From positions 1-32,259 of the forward strand of contig JASJCR010000097.1 of NCBI GenBank assembly GCA_030065875.1: DNA of 32,259 nucleotides, given 5' to 3'. The position numbers and the translations under genes were made by a program. Source of the DNA: Ardenticatenaceae bacterium. GTDB lineage: Bacteria; Chloroflexota; Anaerolineae; Promineifilales; Promineifilaceae. Under the pieces are notes generated by a model. That model did no database searches. It saw nothing but the letters and a program-made list of their open reading frames with translations, and was not told the origin of the DNA. The first letter of the stretch is position 1, and each line of letters opens with the position of its first letter. This document shows positions 23,501-31,144 of the stretch, one piece after another.

Positions 23501-24615
23501 ATTTGGAAAAAACGTTCCTGCTGAATCAAGAGCTGCGCAATAAAACCTTTGAAATTCGGGGCAATATGCTGTGGGCAAAAACCCTGTGGCAAAGTGGACA
23601 ATATGAAGCTGCCCGAGAGAAGTTTGAGGCGGCTTATTCCCTGGCCCAGGCTGCAGATCCGGCTTTGGAAGCTGAAATATTAAGCGGCTTGAGTATCGTC
23701 TGCGGTATTTCCGGTGATGTGCAGGGTGCGGTTGATTATGCGGAAAAGGCGCTTATTCTGCATCGACAATCGGGTAACCGCTTGAGGGAAGCCACCACGT
23801 TGAACTCGCTGGGGATTCAGGCTCGACGGCAGGGCAATTACAGCGAAGCTGAAGTGCATTACGAAACAGGTTACGCGATTTTGCAGGAGCTGGGTTATCG
23901 TTTTGGCATTTTGGTGGTGAGCAATAATTTGGCCCTCGTATGGCTTGAGCAGGGGCAGTACGAACGGGCACGTGTCCAGCTGATGCGGTCAATTGCAATA
24001 AGTAGAGAGATTGAGGCTCAGCGGAACAAGGCGTGGGCCGAAGCGCATTTGGCGCTAGTCCTCCTCCGCCTGGGCGATGTTGCCCTGGCCAAATTGACTG
24101 CGCTTGAGGCTGTCGCCAGCGCCGAAGCAAGTGGGGATCCAGATGTTCTGGGATATGCCACCCTTTACCTGGGGCATGCCCTGGCTGGGGCGGGCGAAAT
24201 GGAAAAAGCTGCGGCCGCTTACCAGCAATCGATGGAAAAACGACGGGAGCTGGGGCAAACCAATCTTTCATTGGAACCGATGGCCGGCCTCATTGCCGTA
24301 GCTTCAGCCCAGGGCACCGTAGAAAATGCCCAAAAACAGCTAGAATCAATTGTGGCTCACCTGGAAGAAGATCCTACACTTTCCGGAACCAATGAGCCGT
24401 TTCGGGTTCACCTTATCGCCTATAACGGCCTAAGCGAATTGAGGGACAAACGAGCAAACCTCGTTCTTGAAAGGGCCCATACGCTGCTCCAGAAGCGGGC
24501 CGCCAAAATCAGTAACCCAGCATCCCGCCGATCCTTTTTGGAAGATGTGCTGGCTCACAGCGAGATTGTGGCCCTGTTTCGCCTGTCAAAAAACCCATTA
24601 AAACCGCAAAAGTAA
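20575..24615 (+). CDS. Soluble-adenylyl-cyclase-like protein: tandem cyclase domains, AAA NTPase and TPRs
   Basis: A 1346-aa cytosolic class III cyclase with the layout of mammalian sAC (ADCY10). Cyclase domain C1 (about 35-210) has both metal-binding Asp residues, Asp44 in IADISGFTTLT and Asp96 in NFVGDAISCW, but no Asn/Arg pair. Domain C2 (about 255-440) lacks the first metal Asp but has GDKGAFLYAPFG, the TVRHTYGVMGDDVNLAARL stretch with transition-state Asn and Arg, and YKGFPRPIATYEL. One active site at the C1/C2 interface is expected. An NTPase follows with Walker A GDAGVGKS and Walker B LYLDDAHWLDED, then TPR-like repeats from about 850 to the end. The frame is open for 61 codons upstream, inside the PPOX gene, so I start at MTTSSPNL. 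ATP to cAMP is the likely reaction. Confidence 0.92.
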   Translation: MTTSSPNLSLAQKLAAFIPQDFRQALANNQTLPVHTTGAVLIADISGFTTLTREFSHQLGRKEGAEAVLAQINPVYEVLIAELYRYGGSVINFVGDAISCWLDDRQGPSAARAVAAALAMQQVMTRFTAVSLPDGRTIPLRIKIAIAAGPVYRLLVGDPAIRQLKTLAGETVQRAAEAGELAQAGDIVVSAEVVDQLKGDLQIKKWRDDRFAWVNGRSTTVSAVPWPDLPADSLSIEQAKSWLLPAVYAHLHSGGEYLGDLRPVTPLMLRFPTPDFDHDPQAAEKLDQYIRWVQRIIHNHGGTLIQLTIGDKGAFLYAPFGAPIAHEDDALRASLAALALHHPPPEISPAGGIQIGLSRGEVWSGACGATVRHTYGVMGDDVNLAARLMVAAAPGQTMVSERMVESARFYYRDVGQFSYKGFPRPIATYELLGEKEQIEKLFKGSIIGRETELRQIQTAIQPIFQGEFAGVVNVLGDAGVGKSHLIYELSQQMGGRIVWLECAADSVRRESLNPFKQLLAAVCHQSANLSPAEKRRRFDEVMTQLAANLPPDHEQSEVVRQELQRTRSVLAALVDLHEDGSLYDQLAPNLRFENIRFAFKNFVRALALIKPVVLYLDDAHWLDEDSLKLIQTLAHNMADIPMAMIFCARFEGTGMEASPPVELPEAVEQKVIVLAELTESGVADLLLQALGRAASKAVSAFLMEATGGNPFFVQQLALDLRERNLLSFNSARGEYELQQSGVSQVPTTLNTVLVSRLDRLGSAVKDVVQTAAVLGREFEVLLLSQMLTNQPEAIIDHIEQAEQAQIWSALTELRYLFRHALMREAAYGMQFKSRLQMLHQVAANGIAHLYADDLIPHAAALAHHYDYAGQIDQARHWYEESALQAENQYANQEAIRAYGRALELTPLAHLTERFKLTAARSEIYKLIGERDAQRADVELLVTLAEESENPELLIEAYFKLISYFSDGNETEKALANLEKTFLLNQELRNKTFEIRGNMLWAKTLWQSGQYEAAREKFEAAYSLAQAADPALEAEILSGLSIVCGISGDVQGAVDYAEKALILHRQSGNRLREATTLNSLGIQARRQGNYSEAEVHYETGYAILQELGYRFGILVVSNNLALVWLEQGQYERARVQLMRSIAISREIEAQRNKAWAEAHLALVLLRLGDVALAKLTALEAVASAEASGDPDVLGYATLYLGHALAGAGEMEKAAAAYQQSMEKRRELGQTNLSLEPMAGLIAVASAQGTVENAQKQLESIVAHLEEDPTLSGTNEPFRVHLIAYNGLSELRDKRANLVLERAHTLLQKRAAKISNPASRRSFLEDVLAHSEIVALFRLSKNPLKPQK

Positions 24616-24631
24616 AAGGCACACAAAATTT

Positions 24632-26023
24632 ATGATAAGAAATGTTTCTCTGGCGGCGAAAGCCGCGCTTCTTTTGTTGATTACACTATTTGCCACAGTT
24701 TTGTTTACACCAAATATTGTGAAGGGTGATGCAAATGGTGATGAGGCTGCATTTTTACCAATCATTAACTACTATCCCAAAATTACATCTGTAGACTTTA
24801 TTGTTGAGTTACCGACCGTTTCAAACAATGAATATGTCATTGAGCTTGACCGCTGGGATATTCCCAACAACGGTACCGACCCGGTGAAAACCACCGACAA
24901 TTTGCAGAGCGCCATTGATTGGGCTTCGTCTCAAGGTTACGGCCGCGTGGTTTTGCCCGCGGGTGAATATTTGGTGGGCAAATACGGCAACAGCATTTAT
25001 CAGGCCGGTATTGAACTCAATAGCAACATGGCTTTTATCCTCGACGACGACGCCATCATCAAAATGGATACAAACGACAAGTGGAATTACTGCGTGATTG
25101 ATATTACCAACGAGAGCAACGTGATTGTGCGCGGTGGAACGGTGATCGGTGACCGGGAGACCCATATTTACACTCCTCGTCAAAGTGATGGGAGCACCGT
25201 TCATGATGAAGGGCATTTGATCTGTATTAAATCAAGCGAGGTCGTCCTGATAGAAAATATTCTTCTTAAAAAAGCCAATGGGGACGGCATTTTAATTGTG
25301 GGATCAACGAGCAACGGTATGGCTCAAGACGTGACGATTCGCAACAGCGAATTTGACCACAATCGCCGCCAGGGCATCTCTATCGTGGGGGGCATTCGGG
25401 TTCGCATTGCGGAAAACGAGATCCATCATACGGTGGGTACGCCGCCTCAATTCGGTATTGATCTTGAGGGAGCCGGCCGGTATGAAAATCGCGATGTTCA
25501 TATCTTAGGCAACTACTTTCACAACAATCGCGGTGGTGATATTGTAAATACCGATGGCCGCAACGTTTATATCGATGACAACGTGTTGGAGCAAGGTGCA
25601 GACAGCCGCTACATTGATGGCCCAATTGTCTACTGGAAAAATGCGGATCAGACGATTCGCTACAACAGCATTACAATGATCGACTTCTCGGTGAATGTCA
25701 AGGCCGGCATTATCGGTTATTCAAATACCAATCCCAAGACCAACCCGGCCACATCGTACGTCTATGACAACGTATGTCACGGATGCGGATTTTACATGTA
25801 CAACAGTGCGGATTTGGATATTCAGCGAAATCAGCTGCTGGACGGCTATATCACATTCAAGAATTTCACCAACTTGACGTTGAGAGATAACCAGGTAACC
25901 AACACAAGCAGATGCTGGGCGTTTCGCTTTTTGAACGTTCAAGGTCAGGCGAGCGGAAATACTTACAATGGAGAAGTATTTGACCTACCGATAGAAACCC
26001 CCTGGACCTGGTGCTGGCAGTAG
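24632..26023 (+). CDS. Secreted right-handed beta-helix protein
   Basis: A 463-aa exported protein. A Sec signal (MIRNVSLAAKAALLLLITLFATVLF) is followed by a short polar spacer. The segment DNLQSAIDWASSQGYGRVVLPAGEYLVGK is the usual entry of pectate-lyase-type superhelices. Beta-helix rungs follow, rich in Asn/Asp/Gly: VIVRGGTVIGDRE, VTIRNSEFDHNRRQGISI, VRIAENEIHH, VHILGNYFHNNRGGDIV, VYIDDNVLEQ. Such proteins bind or cleave polysaccharides, but no catalytic residues can be assigned. It starts 16 nt after the cyclase stop without a strong ribosome-binding site, so it may be read through from that gene. The link to the cyclase is positional only. Confidence 0.85.
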   Translation: MIRNVSLAAKAALLLLITLFATVLFTPNIVKGDANGDEAAFLPIINYYPKITSVDFIVELPTVSNNEYVIELDRWDIPNNGTDPVKTTDNLQSAIDWASSQGYGRVVLPAGEYLVGKYGNSIYQAGIELNSNMAFILDDDAIIKMDTNDKWNYCVIDITNESNVIVRGGTVIGDRETHIYTPRQSDGSTVHDEGHLICIKSSEVVLIENILLKKANGDGILIVGSTSNGMAQDVTIRNSEFDHNRRQGISIVGGIRVRIAENEIHHTVGTPPQFGIDLEGAGRYENRDVHILGNYFHNNRGGDIVNTDGRNVYIDDNVLEQGADSRYIDGPIVYWKNADQTIRYNSITMIDFSVNVKAGIIGYSNTNPKTNPATSYVYDNVCHGCGFYMYNSADLDIQRNQLLDGYITFKNFTNLTLRDNQVTNTSRCWAFRFLNVQGQASGNTYNGEVFDLPIETPWTWCWQ

Positions 26024-26057
26024 GCAAAGCCGGTGTCCAAAACGATAAAGCTCAGTT

Positions 26058-26110
26058 GGTCGCGATGACACCCAAGTTTCGCGTCTGACAATCTTGATCA
26101 CATCGCGACC
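26058..26110. repeat. Inverted repeat between convergent genes
   Basis: GGTCGCGATG (26058-26067) and CATCGCGACC (26101-26110) are exact complements with a 33-nt spacer. It spans the gap between the beta-helix gene and the STAND gene and includes the last codons of the latter. A run of T lies a few bases beyond on the plus strand. It may act as a terminator for the beta-helix transcript, but the long loop makes that uncertain. Confidence 0.4.
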
Positions 26111-28602
26111 TGCCTGATTTTTTTGTCAATAGATTGCACCTCTTCGTGGTCCGGTCCATACGCTGCACACAGGATGGCGTGTGCTTCGGTAAAATAGCTT
26201 TGGGCTACCGACGGCCGGTTTTTAGTCAGGGTGACGTCGCCCAGGGTTGTTAATACCTGCGCGGTGTGGGGGTGATCATTACCCAATTTTTTTCTCATGA
26301 TCGTCAATGAACGGCCGAGAAGTGACTCTGCTTCCTCATTCTTTCCGGTTTTGTGACAGACGGCTCCCAGCTGATGGAGCGCCTTTCCATAAATGGGATG
26401 ATCGGTATCAAGGGTGTTTTCTAAAATGGTAGCGGCCTGTTGGAGATAGTTACGAGCCTCTTCGTATGAGCCAATCTCATAAAACAGCTTGCCCAGGTTA
26501 TTAAGGGTGGTGCCAACTCGCGGATGGTGTGGGCCGTGCTCTTTTTGATCGATGGCCAGCGCCCGTTTGAGCTTTTCCTGCGCTTTGTCATAGACCTTCA
26601 TCATTACCAAGAGACATCCTAAATTGTTGAGGGTTACGCCGGTTGAAAGATGATCGGGCCCCAGCACGCGCTCTTTGATTTCAAGTGTCTGTTCAAAATA
26701 AATCTTTGCTTTTTCAAGATTTTGCATCGCTAACCACAATGCCCCCAAATTATTCATCGCCTTGGCGGTTTCTAAATCGAAATGACCCAAAAACTTTTTG
26801 CGAATGGCTAATGCTTCCTCGTAAAGGGGGAGCGCGTCATCAAATAACCCTTGCTCCTTTAGCAGCAGACCAGAAATATTTAAACATTCGGCTTTGAACT
26901 GCGGATCAACCCCCTCGAGCTGCGCTTGAATTCTCAAAGCGTGCTCGGAATATTGATGCGCTTCATCATAAAGACCCAGAAGCCAGAGGTAAGTGGCCAG
27001 ATAATGAGCCAGTGAAGAGGCCATTAAATCTTGACGGACGATGGCGGCATTGGTGACGTGGCGCAAATGAGGTTCGCAAATGTGCATCGTAGCCGGGTTC
27101 AGTGAAGCCTCTAATTCGCGCAGGCATCCCAAAAACCATTCCTCAATGTTGTTAACGGCCGCCTGATCCGGAGAAACCGCCTTCACGAACACGGCAACGA
27201 GACGGTGCAGTTTGACCGTTCCATCAATCCCCTCTGTGACAAGACCGAGATTAACCAGCCGGGACAAGGCATCGGCAAATTGAAAATGGGTATGGTTCCA
27301 GGTTGAGGTAGTGGCGGCCAATAAAGCCCGTGGAATCGGGGTGGCTGGCGCGAGTTGCGCCGCTCGAATGAGAAGTGCATGGGCCAGCTCATCGTTTGCT
27401 TGAGCCGGCTGTAATTTTCCATAGCTCTGGGCAATGGTGCGAGCCACATGCAGTTCCTGACCCGTTAGAGTCAGTGAACGATCACCACTTTGTAGAGAAG
27501 GATGATCTAACAACGTTTTATTTTGCAGCGTTTTGAGCTCGGTCAAATACTCCTCAGCCGTGATTTCATGGCGATAGGCGCGCAAATAGTTGCCGGCCAT
27601 GTGTAAAGCCAGGGGCAGATTCCCTAATTCGCGAGCGACAGCCTGCGTTTCTGTAGGGGCAAGATCGTGACGGAAGTGCCGCAGGAGCTGTTGACTTTCG
27701 TTCGCCGAGAGGGTGGGTACCTTCACCGCTGCCACGCCCAATTCCGGCCGCCAGCGACCCCGCCTGGAGGTTACAATCACCCGACATCCGCCTGTGGAGG
27801 GACGCCACTGCAGATAATCATATTCATCTTCACACGAGTCAAAGATCAAGAGGCGGGGTGTTGGTTCCTGCCAGGCGCGCTGCACCAGGGCCACTTTTTT
27901 GGGTAAGGAGAGCTGATCGACGTCGGCCTTTAGATTTGGGAGGTAAAAGGAGCCTATTTGCTCGGGGATGGTATCCGGGTCTGAAAAATTTATCCAATAG
28001 ACACCACCTGTGAAAAAATGACCATATCGATGGGCAAACTCCACCGCCAACTGGGATTTGCCGATTCCTCCGATTCCGATCAATGCTGCTGCCCGATGAG
28101 AGAGTGTTGACTCACACCTGGAAAATGCCTTAGCGACAGCTTTCATTTCCGGGCGTCGGCCGACAAAAAATGGATTGGGAGAATAGGGGAGAAATGAGCC
28201 CGGGGGCAGCGTCGTCACGGGAGGGATGTGGGTCGAAGGTAAATTTAAGACGGTAAACGCTTTTTCCGTAACGGCCGGTTTTTCGTATTTGGTTATAGCC
28301 CCAAGCCAGGGTGACAACTTCTTTAGTGAGGATTGATTTCCTTTTTCAACAGCTTGCTCTTTCAATTGAGCCACCGTCGAACAGCCGGCCGCCAGAAGGA
28401 GGCGAGTGGCCTCATTTTCACTTAAACGCAGCGCTGCGGCCACGGTAACGATATCCTGCCAGTTCCGGGGGCTGCGCACCCGCCCCTCCAGCCAACTTTC
28501 AATCGTGGAGCTCGAAATGCCGGTCAATTTTGACAGGCGGCCGGCCGTCAGGGCCATGCGGCCGACATATTCATGCAGCACATCACCAAAATGTTCGCGC
28601 AA
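26098..28602 (-). CDS. STAND NTPase: HTH + NB-ARC + tetratricopeptide repeats
   Basis: An 834-aa signal-transduction ATPase. Residues about 1-75 form an XRE-type HTH (LSKLTGISSSTIESWLEGR). The NB-ARC-type NTPase (about 150-400) has the P-loop LIGIGGIGKSQLAVEFAHRYG, Walker B LLIFDSCEDEY, the arginine-rich VIVTSRRGRW sensor strand and GNLPLALHMAGNYLR (GLPL box). From about 540 to the end there are TPRs of the kinesin-light-chain type (GPHHPRVGTTLNNLG units of 42 residues). The start is a TTG with GGAGG six bases upstream; no ATG fits. STAND proteins switch on by ligand-induced oligomerisation; some are transcription regulators, others anti-phage sensors. The HTH and the divergent secreted genes favour a regulator here, which is inference. 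Confidence 0.9.
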   Translation of the reverse strand: MREHFGDVLHEYVGRMALTAGRLSKLTGISSSTIESWLEGRVRSPRNWQDIVTVAAALRLSENEATRLLLAAGCSTVAQLKEQAVEKGNQSSLKKLSPWLGAITKYEKPAVTEKAFTVLNLPSTHIPPVTTLPPGSFLPYSPNPFFVGRRPEMKAVAKAFSRCESTLSHRAAALIGIGGIGKSQLAVEFAHRYGHFFTGGVYWINFSDPDTIPEQIGSFYLPNLKADVDQLSLPKKVALVQRAWQEPTPRLLIFDSCEDEYDYLQWRPSTGGCRVIVTSRRGRWRPELGVAAVKVPTLSANESQQLLRHFRHDLAPTETQAVARELGNLPLALHMAGNYLRAYRHEITAEEYLTELKTLQNKTLLDHPSLQSGDRSLTLTGQELHVARTIAQSYGKLQPAQANDELAHALLIRAAQLAPATPIPRALLAATTSTWNHTHFQFADALSRLVNLGLVTEGIDGTVKLHRLVAVFVKAVSPDQAAVNNIEEWFLGCLRELEASLNPATMHICEPHLRHVTNAAIVRQDLMASSLAHYLATYLWLLGLYDEAHQYSEHALRIQAQLEGVDPQFKAECLNISGLLLKEQGLFDDALPLYEEALAIRKKFLGHFDLETAKAMNNLGALWLAMQNLEKAKIYFEQTLEIKERVLGPDHLSTGVTLNNLGCLLVMMKVYDKAQEKLKRALAIDQKEHGPHHPRVGTTLNNLGKLFYEIGSYEEARNYLQQAATILENTLDTDHPIYGKALHQLGAVCHKTGKNEEAESLLGRSLTIMRKKLGNDHPHTAQVLTTLGDVTLTKNRPSVAQSYFTEAHAILCAAYGPDHEEVQSIDKKIRQVAM

Positions 28603-28827
28603 AATTTACCTCCATTTATTTATTTCATGCTGTTTTCAGGAAAAGCCCATGAGACAGAACGATGGGAAGAAAATAAGCTGAACGAAGTCACTATCTCACA
28701 GCTGTAATCATTTACACAAGTCAAAAACAAAAACGATTAGGAGGTGATGTAGTCGAATGAGATCGTAATTTTGCAACCGGGAGAGCCAGCTGATTTTTGA
28801 CCGATTATTTTTCTTAGGAGAAACATT

Positions 28828-29736
28828 ATGCAGCATAAAAATTATTTGAGGATCTTTTTTTTCTCACTTTTCATGCTCGGCTTGTTCCTTGTGGTAAACG
28901 AGGTTCAGGCTGCTGGGGTTCCATCTGAGGTCAATCAGGGTTTGGCTGTTGTACCGCTCAATCCGCATTCGCCGGCCGCGCTTCCCGCCGCCAGCCACAA
29001 TTGCCCGTCACCAACCGTCTCGGGGAATAAGCCTGGTGTGCCGGGGTTTTTCGGCCCCTCACTTCATCAATACGCTTTTGATGGCACCATTTACACCGCT
29101 TTTATTAGCACCCATGACAACTGGCAGTACATCACCATTGACTATAAATGTGTGGGCACCTTTTCAAAAATCCGACGATTTATGAGCGCAGACGGACGAT
29201 ACTGGCCAGCTTCCGGCACGCGATCCTTTCAGGGGGAAGGGGTATCTTATTCAGTGGATGGTCAAAACTGGACCCAGCTCACCGGCTCGACGACAACCGG
29301 CTGGCAGGGGTACGTCAACTACCGGCCGCATGCCTGGCATACCGTCAACTATGGCTGGTCAGAGTGGCTCAAATTAAACACGCCGGTTCAGGCCCGTTAT
29401 GTCCGTTTTAACTGGGATGGTGATAACGATGCCCTGCACGAAATTCAGGTTGATTTTGTGCCCGATCCTGGTTTGCAAATCGACAGGTTATTTTGTGAAG
29501 CGGGTGGCGGCCGGTTTGTATGCACGGTAGCCCATTCAGGGGCAAGTGGCTCTGTAACCTCTTCCTGGCGCATTACCAATGGTACGGCTCAATTTACTTC
29601 CCGGTCTACCGTGACCGCCGATGGAACCTGTCGAATTGGTCAGGCATTTGGGGTTGAAATCACCATGACCGATAGTTCGGGGCACTCCGATACGGCTCGC
29701 CGTAGTGGGATTCATTGTTATGAAGACCTTCGCTAG
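28828..29736 (+). CDS. Secreted discoidin-like (F5/8 type C-like) protein, paralogue 1
   Basis: A 302-aa exported protein. The Sec signal (MQHKNYLRIFFFSLFMLGLFLVV) probably ends at VQA|AGVP. The middle (about 60-210) resembles a discoidin/F5-8C carbohydrate-binding fold: NWQYITIDYKCVGTFSKIRR, GVSYSVDGQNWTQLTGS, and ARYVRFNWDGDNDALHEIQVDF. The C-terminal 90 residues look like an Ig-like domain with WRITNGTAQ and FGVEITMTDSSGHSDTARR. Six Cys are shared with paralogue 2 and could form three disulfides. AGGAG lies before the ATG. A ligand cannot be named. It diverges from the STAND gene across 225 nt in which I see no firm operator. Confidence 0.82.
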   Translation: MQHKNYLRIFFFSLFMLGLFLVVNEVQAAGVPSEVNQGLAVVPLNPHSPAALPAASHNCPSPTVSGNKPGVPGFFGPSLHQYAFDGTIYTAFISTHDNWQYITIDYKCVGTFSKIRRFMSADGRYWPASGTRSFQGEGVSYSVDGQNWTQLTGSTTTGWQGYVNYRPHAWHTVNYGWSEWLKLNTPVQARYVRFNWDGDNDALHEIQVDFVPDPGLQIDRLFCEAGGGRFVCTVAHSGASGSVTSSWRITNGTAQFTSRSTVTADGTCRIGQAFGVEITMTDSSGHSDTARRSGIHCYEDLR

Positions 29737-29795
29737 GCTTGAAAGATCGCACACCTTTTTAAACAAACAGCAGGGATCAAATACGATCACGTATC

Positions 29796-29950
29796 TTAAG
29801 TAATTTACAAAGAATGTTATGAGAAAAATCGTCCGCAGATTACACAGATTTTCGCAGATTACAGTGAGAATCTGCGGCCATCTGCGAACCTTTCACCCCT
29901 ACGGGGTCTGTGGACAAATTATTCTTGAATAGTTTTTGTAAACCACTTAA
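29796..29950. repeat. MITE-like element, copy D, between the two discoidin-like paralogues
   Basis: Its 16-bp ends match at 14 of 16 positions: TTAAGTAATTTACAAA (29796-29811) against the complement of TTTGTAAACCACTTAA (29935-29950). The inside has a left arm of three CGCAGATT-type units (29831-29861) and a shorter right arm (29869-29890). It is 155 bp, non-coding, with TA at both ends. The right end is two bases before the AGGAG of paralogue 2, so this gene's promoter is in the element or read through from upstream. Confidence 0.7.
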
Positions 29951-29964
29951 TCAGGAGAAAATAT

Positions 29965-30882
29965 ATGATTAGTAAAACGCATTTGTGGAGCCTTTGTCTA
30001 TTTTTACTGTTAACGGGTTTTATTTTTGCTGTAAATGATGTACAGGCAGCTGGAGTTCCAGCGATAGAGAAACAGGTTCTGGAGTCACTCACCCCTCTTT
30101 CGCCGGTGGCCCTACCCGCGGCCGGCCACACCTGTTCCACCCCGACCGTTTCGGGTGATAGACCGGGTATTCCATTCCTCATCTTTCCTACTCCGCATCA
30201 AAACGCCTTTGACGGCTTCATTTCTTCGGCGTTAATTAGCAGCTATGATAACTGGCAGTACATCACGATCGACTATAAGTGTGTGGGGACTTTTTCCCGT
30301 CTCCGTCGATACATGACCGCAGACTTGAACTATTTTGCTCCATCTGGCAGCCGCACGCTGCAGGGAGAAGGGGTATCTTATTCGGTCGATGGTCAGACAT
30401 GGACCCAGCTCACCGGCTCGACGACAACCGGCTGGCAGGGGTACGTCAACTACCGGCCGCACGCCTGGCATACCATCAATTATGGCTGGTCTGAATGGCT
30501 CACCTTAAATACCCCTGTCCGGGCTCGCTACGTGCGTTTTCACTGGGATGGAGATAACGATTTCCTGAACGAAATTGAGGTTGATTTTACGCCCGACCCA
30601 ATCCTGGAAATCGACAGGCTGGATTGTGAGGCCGGGGCCGGCCGGTTCCTGTGCACGGCCTTATATTCCGGGGCCAACGGCCCTGTGACCGCTTCCTGGC
30701 GGATCACCAGCGGGCCGGCTCAAATCACCTCGACGTTGAGTAACAATACGGTCTCGACCGCAAACGGAACCTGTCAGAACGACCATTTGTTTGCGATCGA
30801 GCTGACCGTCACCGATCCCTCGGGGCATTCTGATACGGCTCGCCGCAGCGGGGTCAAATGTTATGAACTTGGTATACCGTAG
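29965..30882 (+). CDS. Secreted discoidin-like protein, paralogue 2
   Basis: A 305-aa exported protein with the same plan as its neighbour: signal peptide MISKTHLWSLCLFLLLTGFIFAV, cleavage near VQA|AGVP, discoidin-like part with NWQYITIDYKCVGTFSRLRR and ARYVRFHWDGDNDFLNEIEVDF, and an Ig-like C-terminus ending in a Cys-Tyr motif. The proteins are clearly homologous end to end, and 62 nt are identical in both (29269-29330 and 30400-30461), although flanking codons differ. The six Cys are conserved. AGGAG is seven bases before the ATG. The two genes are probably a tandem duplication later separated by MITE copy D. Confidence 0.82.
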   Translation: MISKTHLWSLCLFLLLTGFIFAVNDVQAAGVPAIEKQVLESLTPLSPVALPAAGHTCSTPTVSGDRPGIPFLIFPTPHQNAFDGFISSALISSYDNWQYITIDYKCVGTFSRLRRYMTADLNYFAPSGSRTLQGEGVSYSVDGQTWTQLTGSTTTGWQGYVNYRPHAWHTINYGWSEWLTLNTPVRARYVRFHWDGDNDFLNEIEVDFTPDPILEIDRLDCEAGAGRFLCTALYSGANGPVTASWRITSGPAQITSTLSNNTVSTANGTCQNDHLFAIELTVTDPSGHSDTARRSGVKCYELGIP

Positions 30883-30938
30883 AGTAGAACGATTGAGAAC
30901 CTATAGTAAATTTTTGAGAAATTGAAGAAACAATCAAA

Positions 30939-30972
30939 AGGAGGCACCTCTGACTAATTAGAGGTGCCTCCT
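30939..30972 (+). terminator. Terminator after discoidin paralogue 2, probably bidirectional
   Basis: A perfect 13-bp stem (30939-30951 with 30960-30972) with an 8-nt loop lies 57 nt after the stop; CTCTTTCTT follows on the plus strand and a TTTT run on the minus strand. It lies between convergent genes, so it could serve the sigma-factor gene too. Confidence 0.85.
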
Positions 30973-31144
30973 CTTTCTTGATCGATCTGAGCGTTAACGG
31001 CCGATTTGCTGGAGAGGCATCATCACCTTCTCCATCCTTCCCTGTATAACAAATCTGTGGTGTAAACGCTCGAACAACGGCCGCACTACCTTATCGATTG
31101 CGCAGATTGAACCGGATTTTTCGCCTTGTTCTGCGTCATAGAAA

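Noticed and set aside
28741..28760. Strong Shine-Dalgarno-like AGGAGGTGATG in the STAND/discoidin gap
   Set aside because: The frames behind it close within a few codons, so no small gene could be supported.
1..29950. CRISPR array based on CGCAGATT repeats
   Set aside because: The units are 9-11 bp, arranged as hairpin arms with no spacers of regular length, and no cas gene is present.
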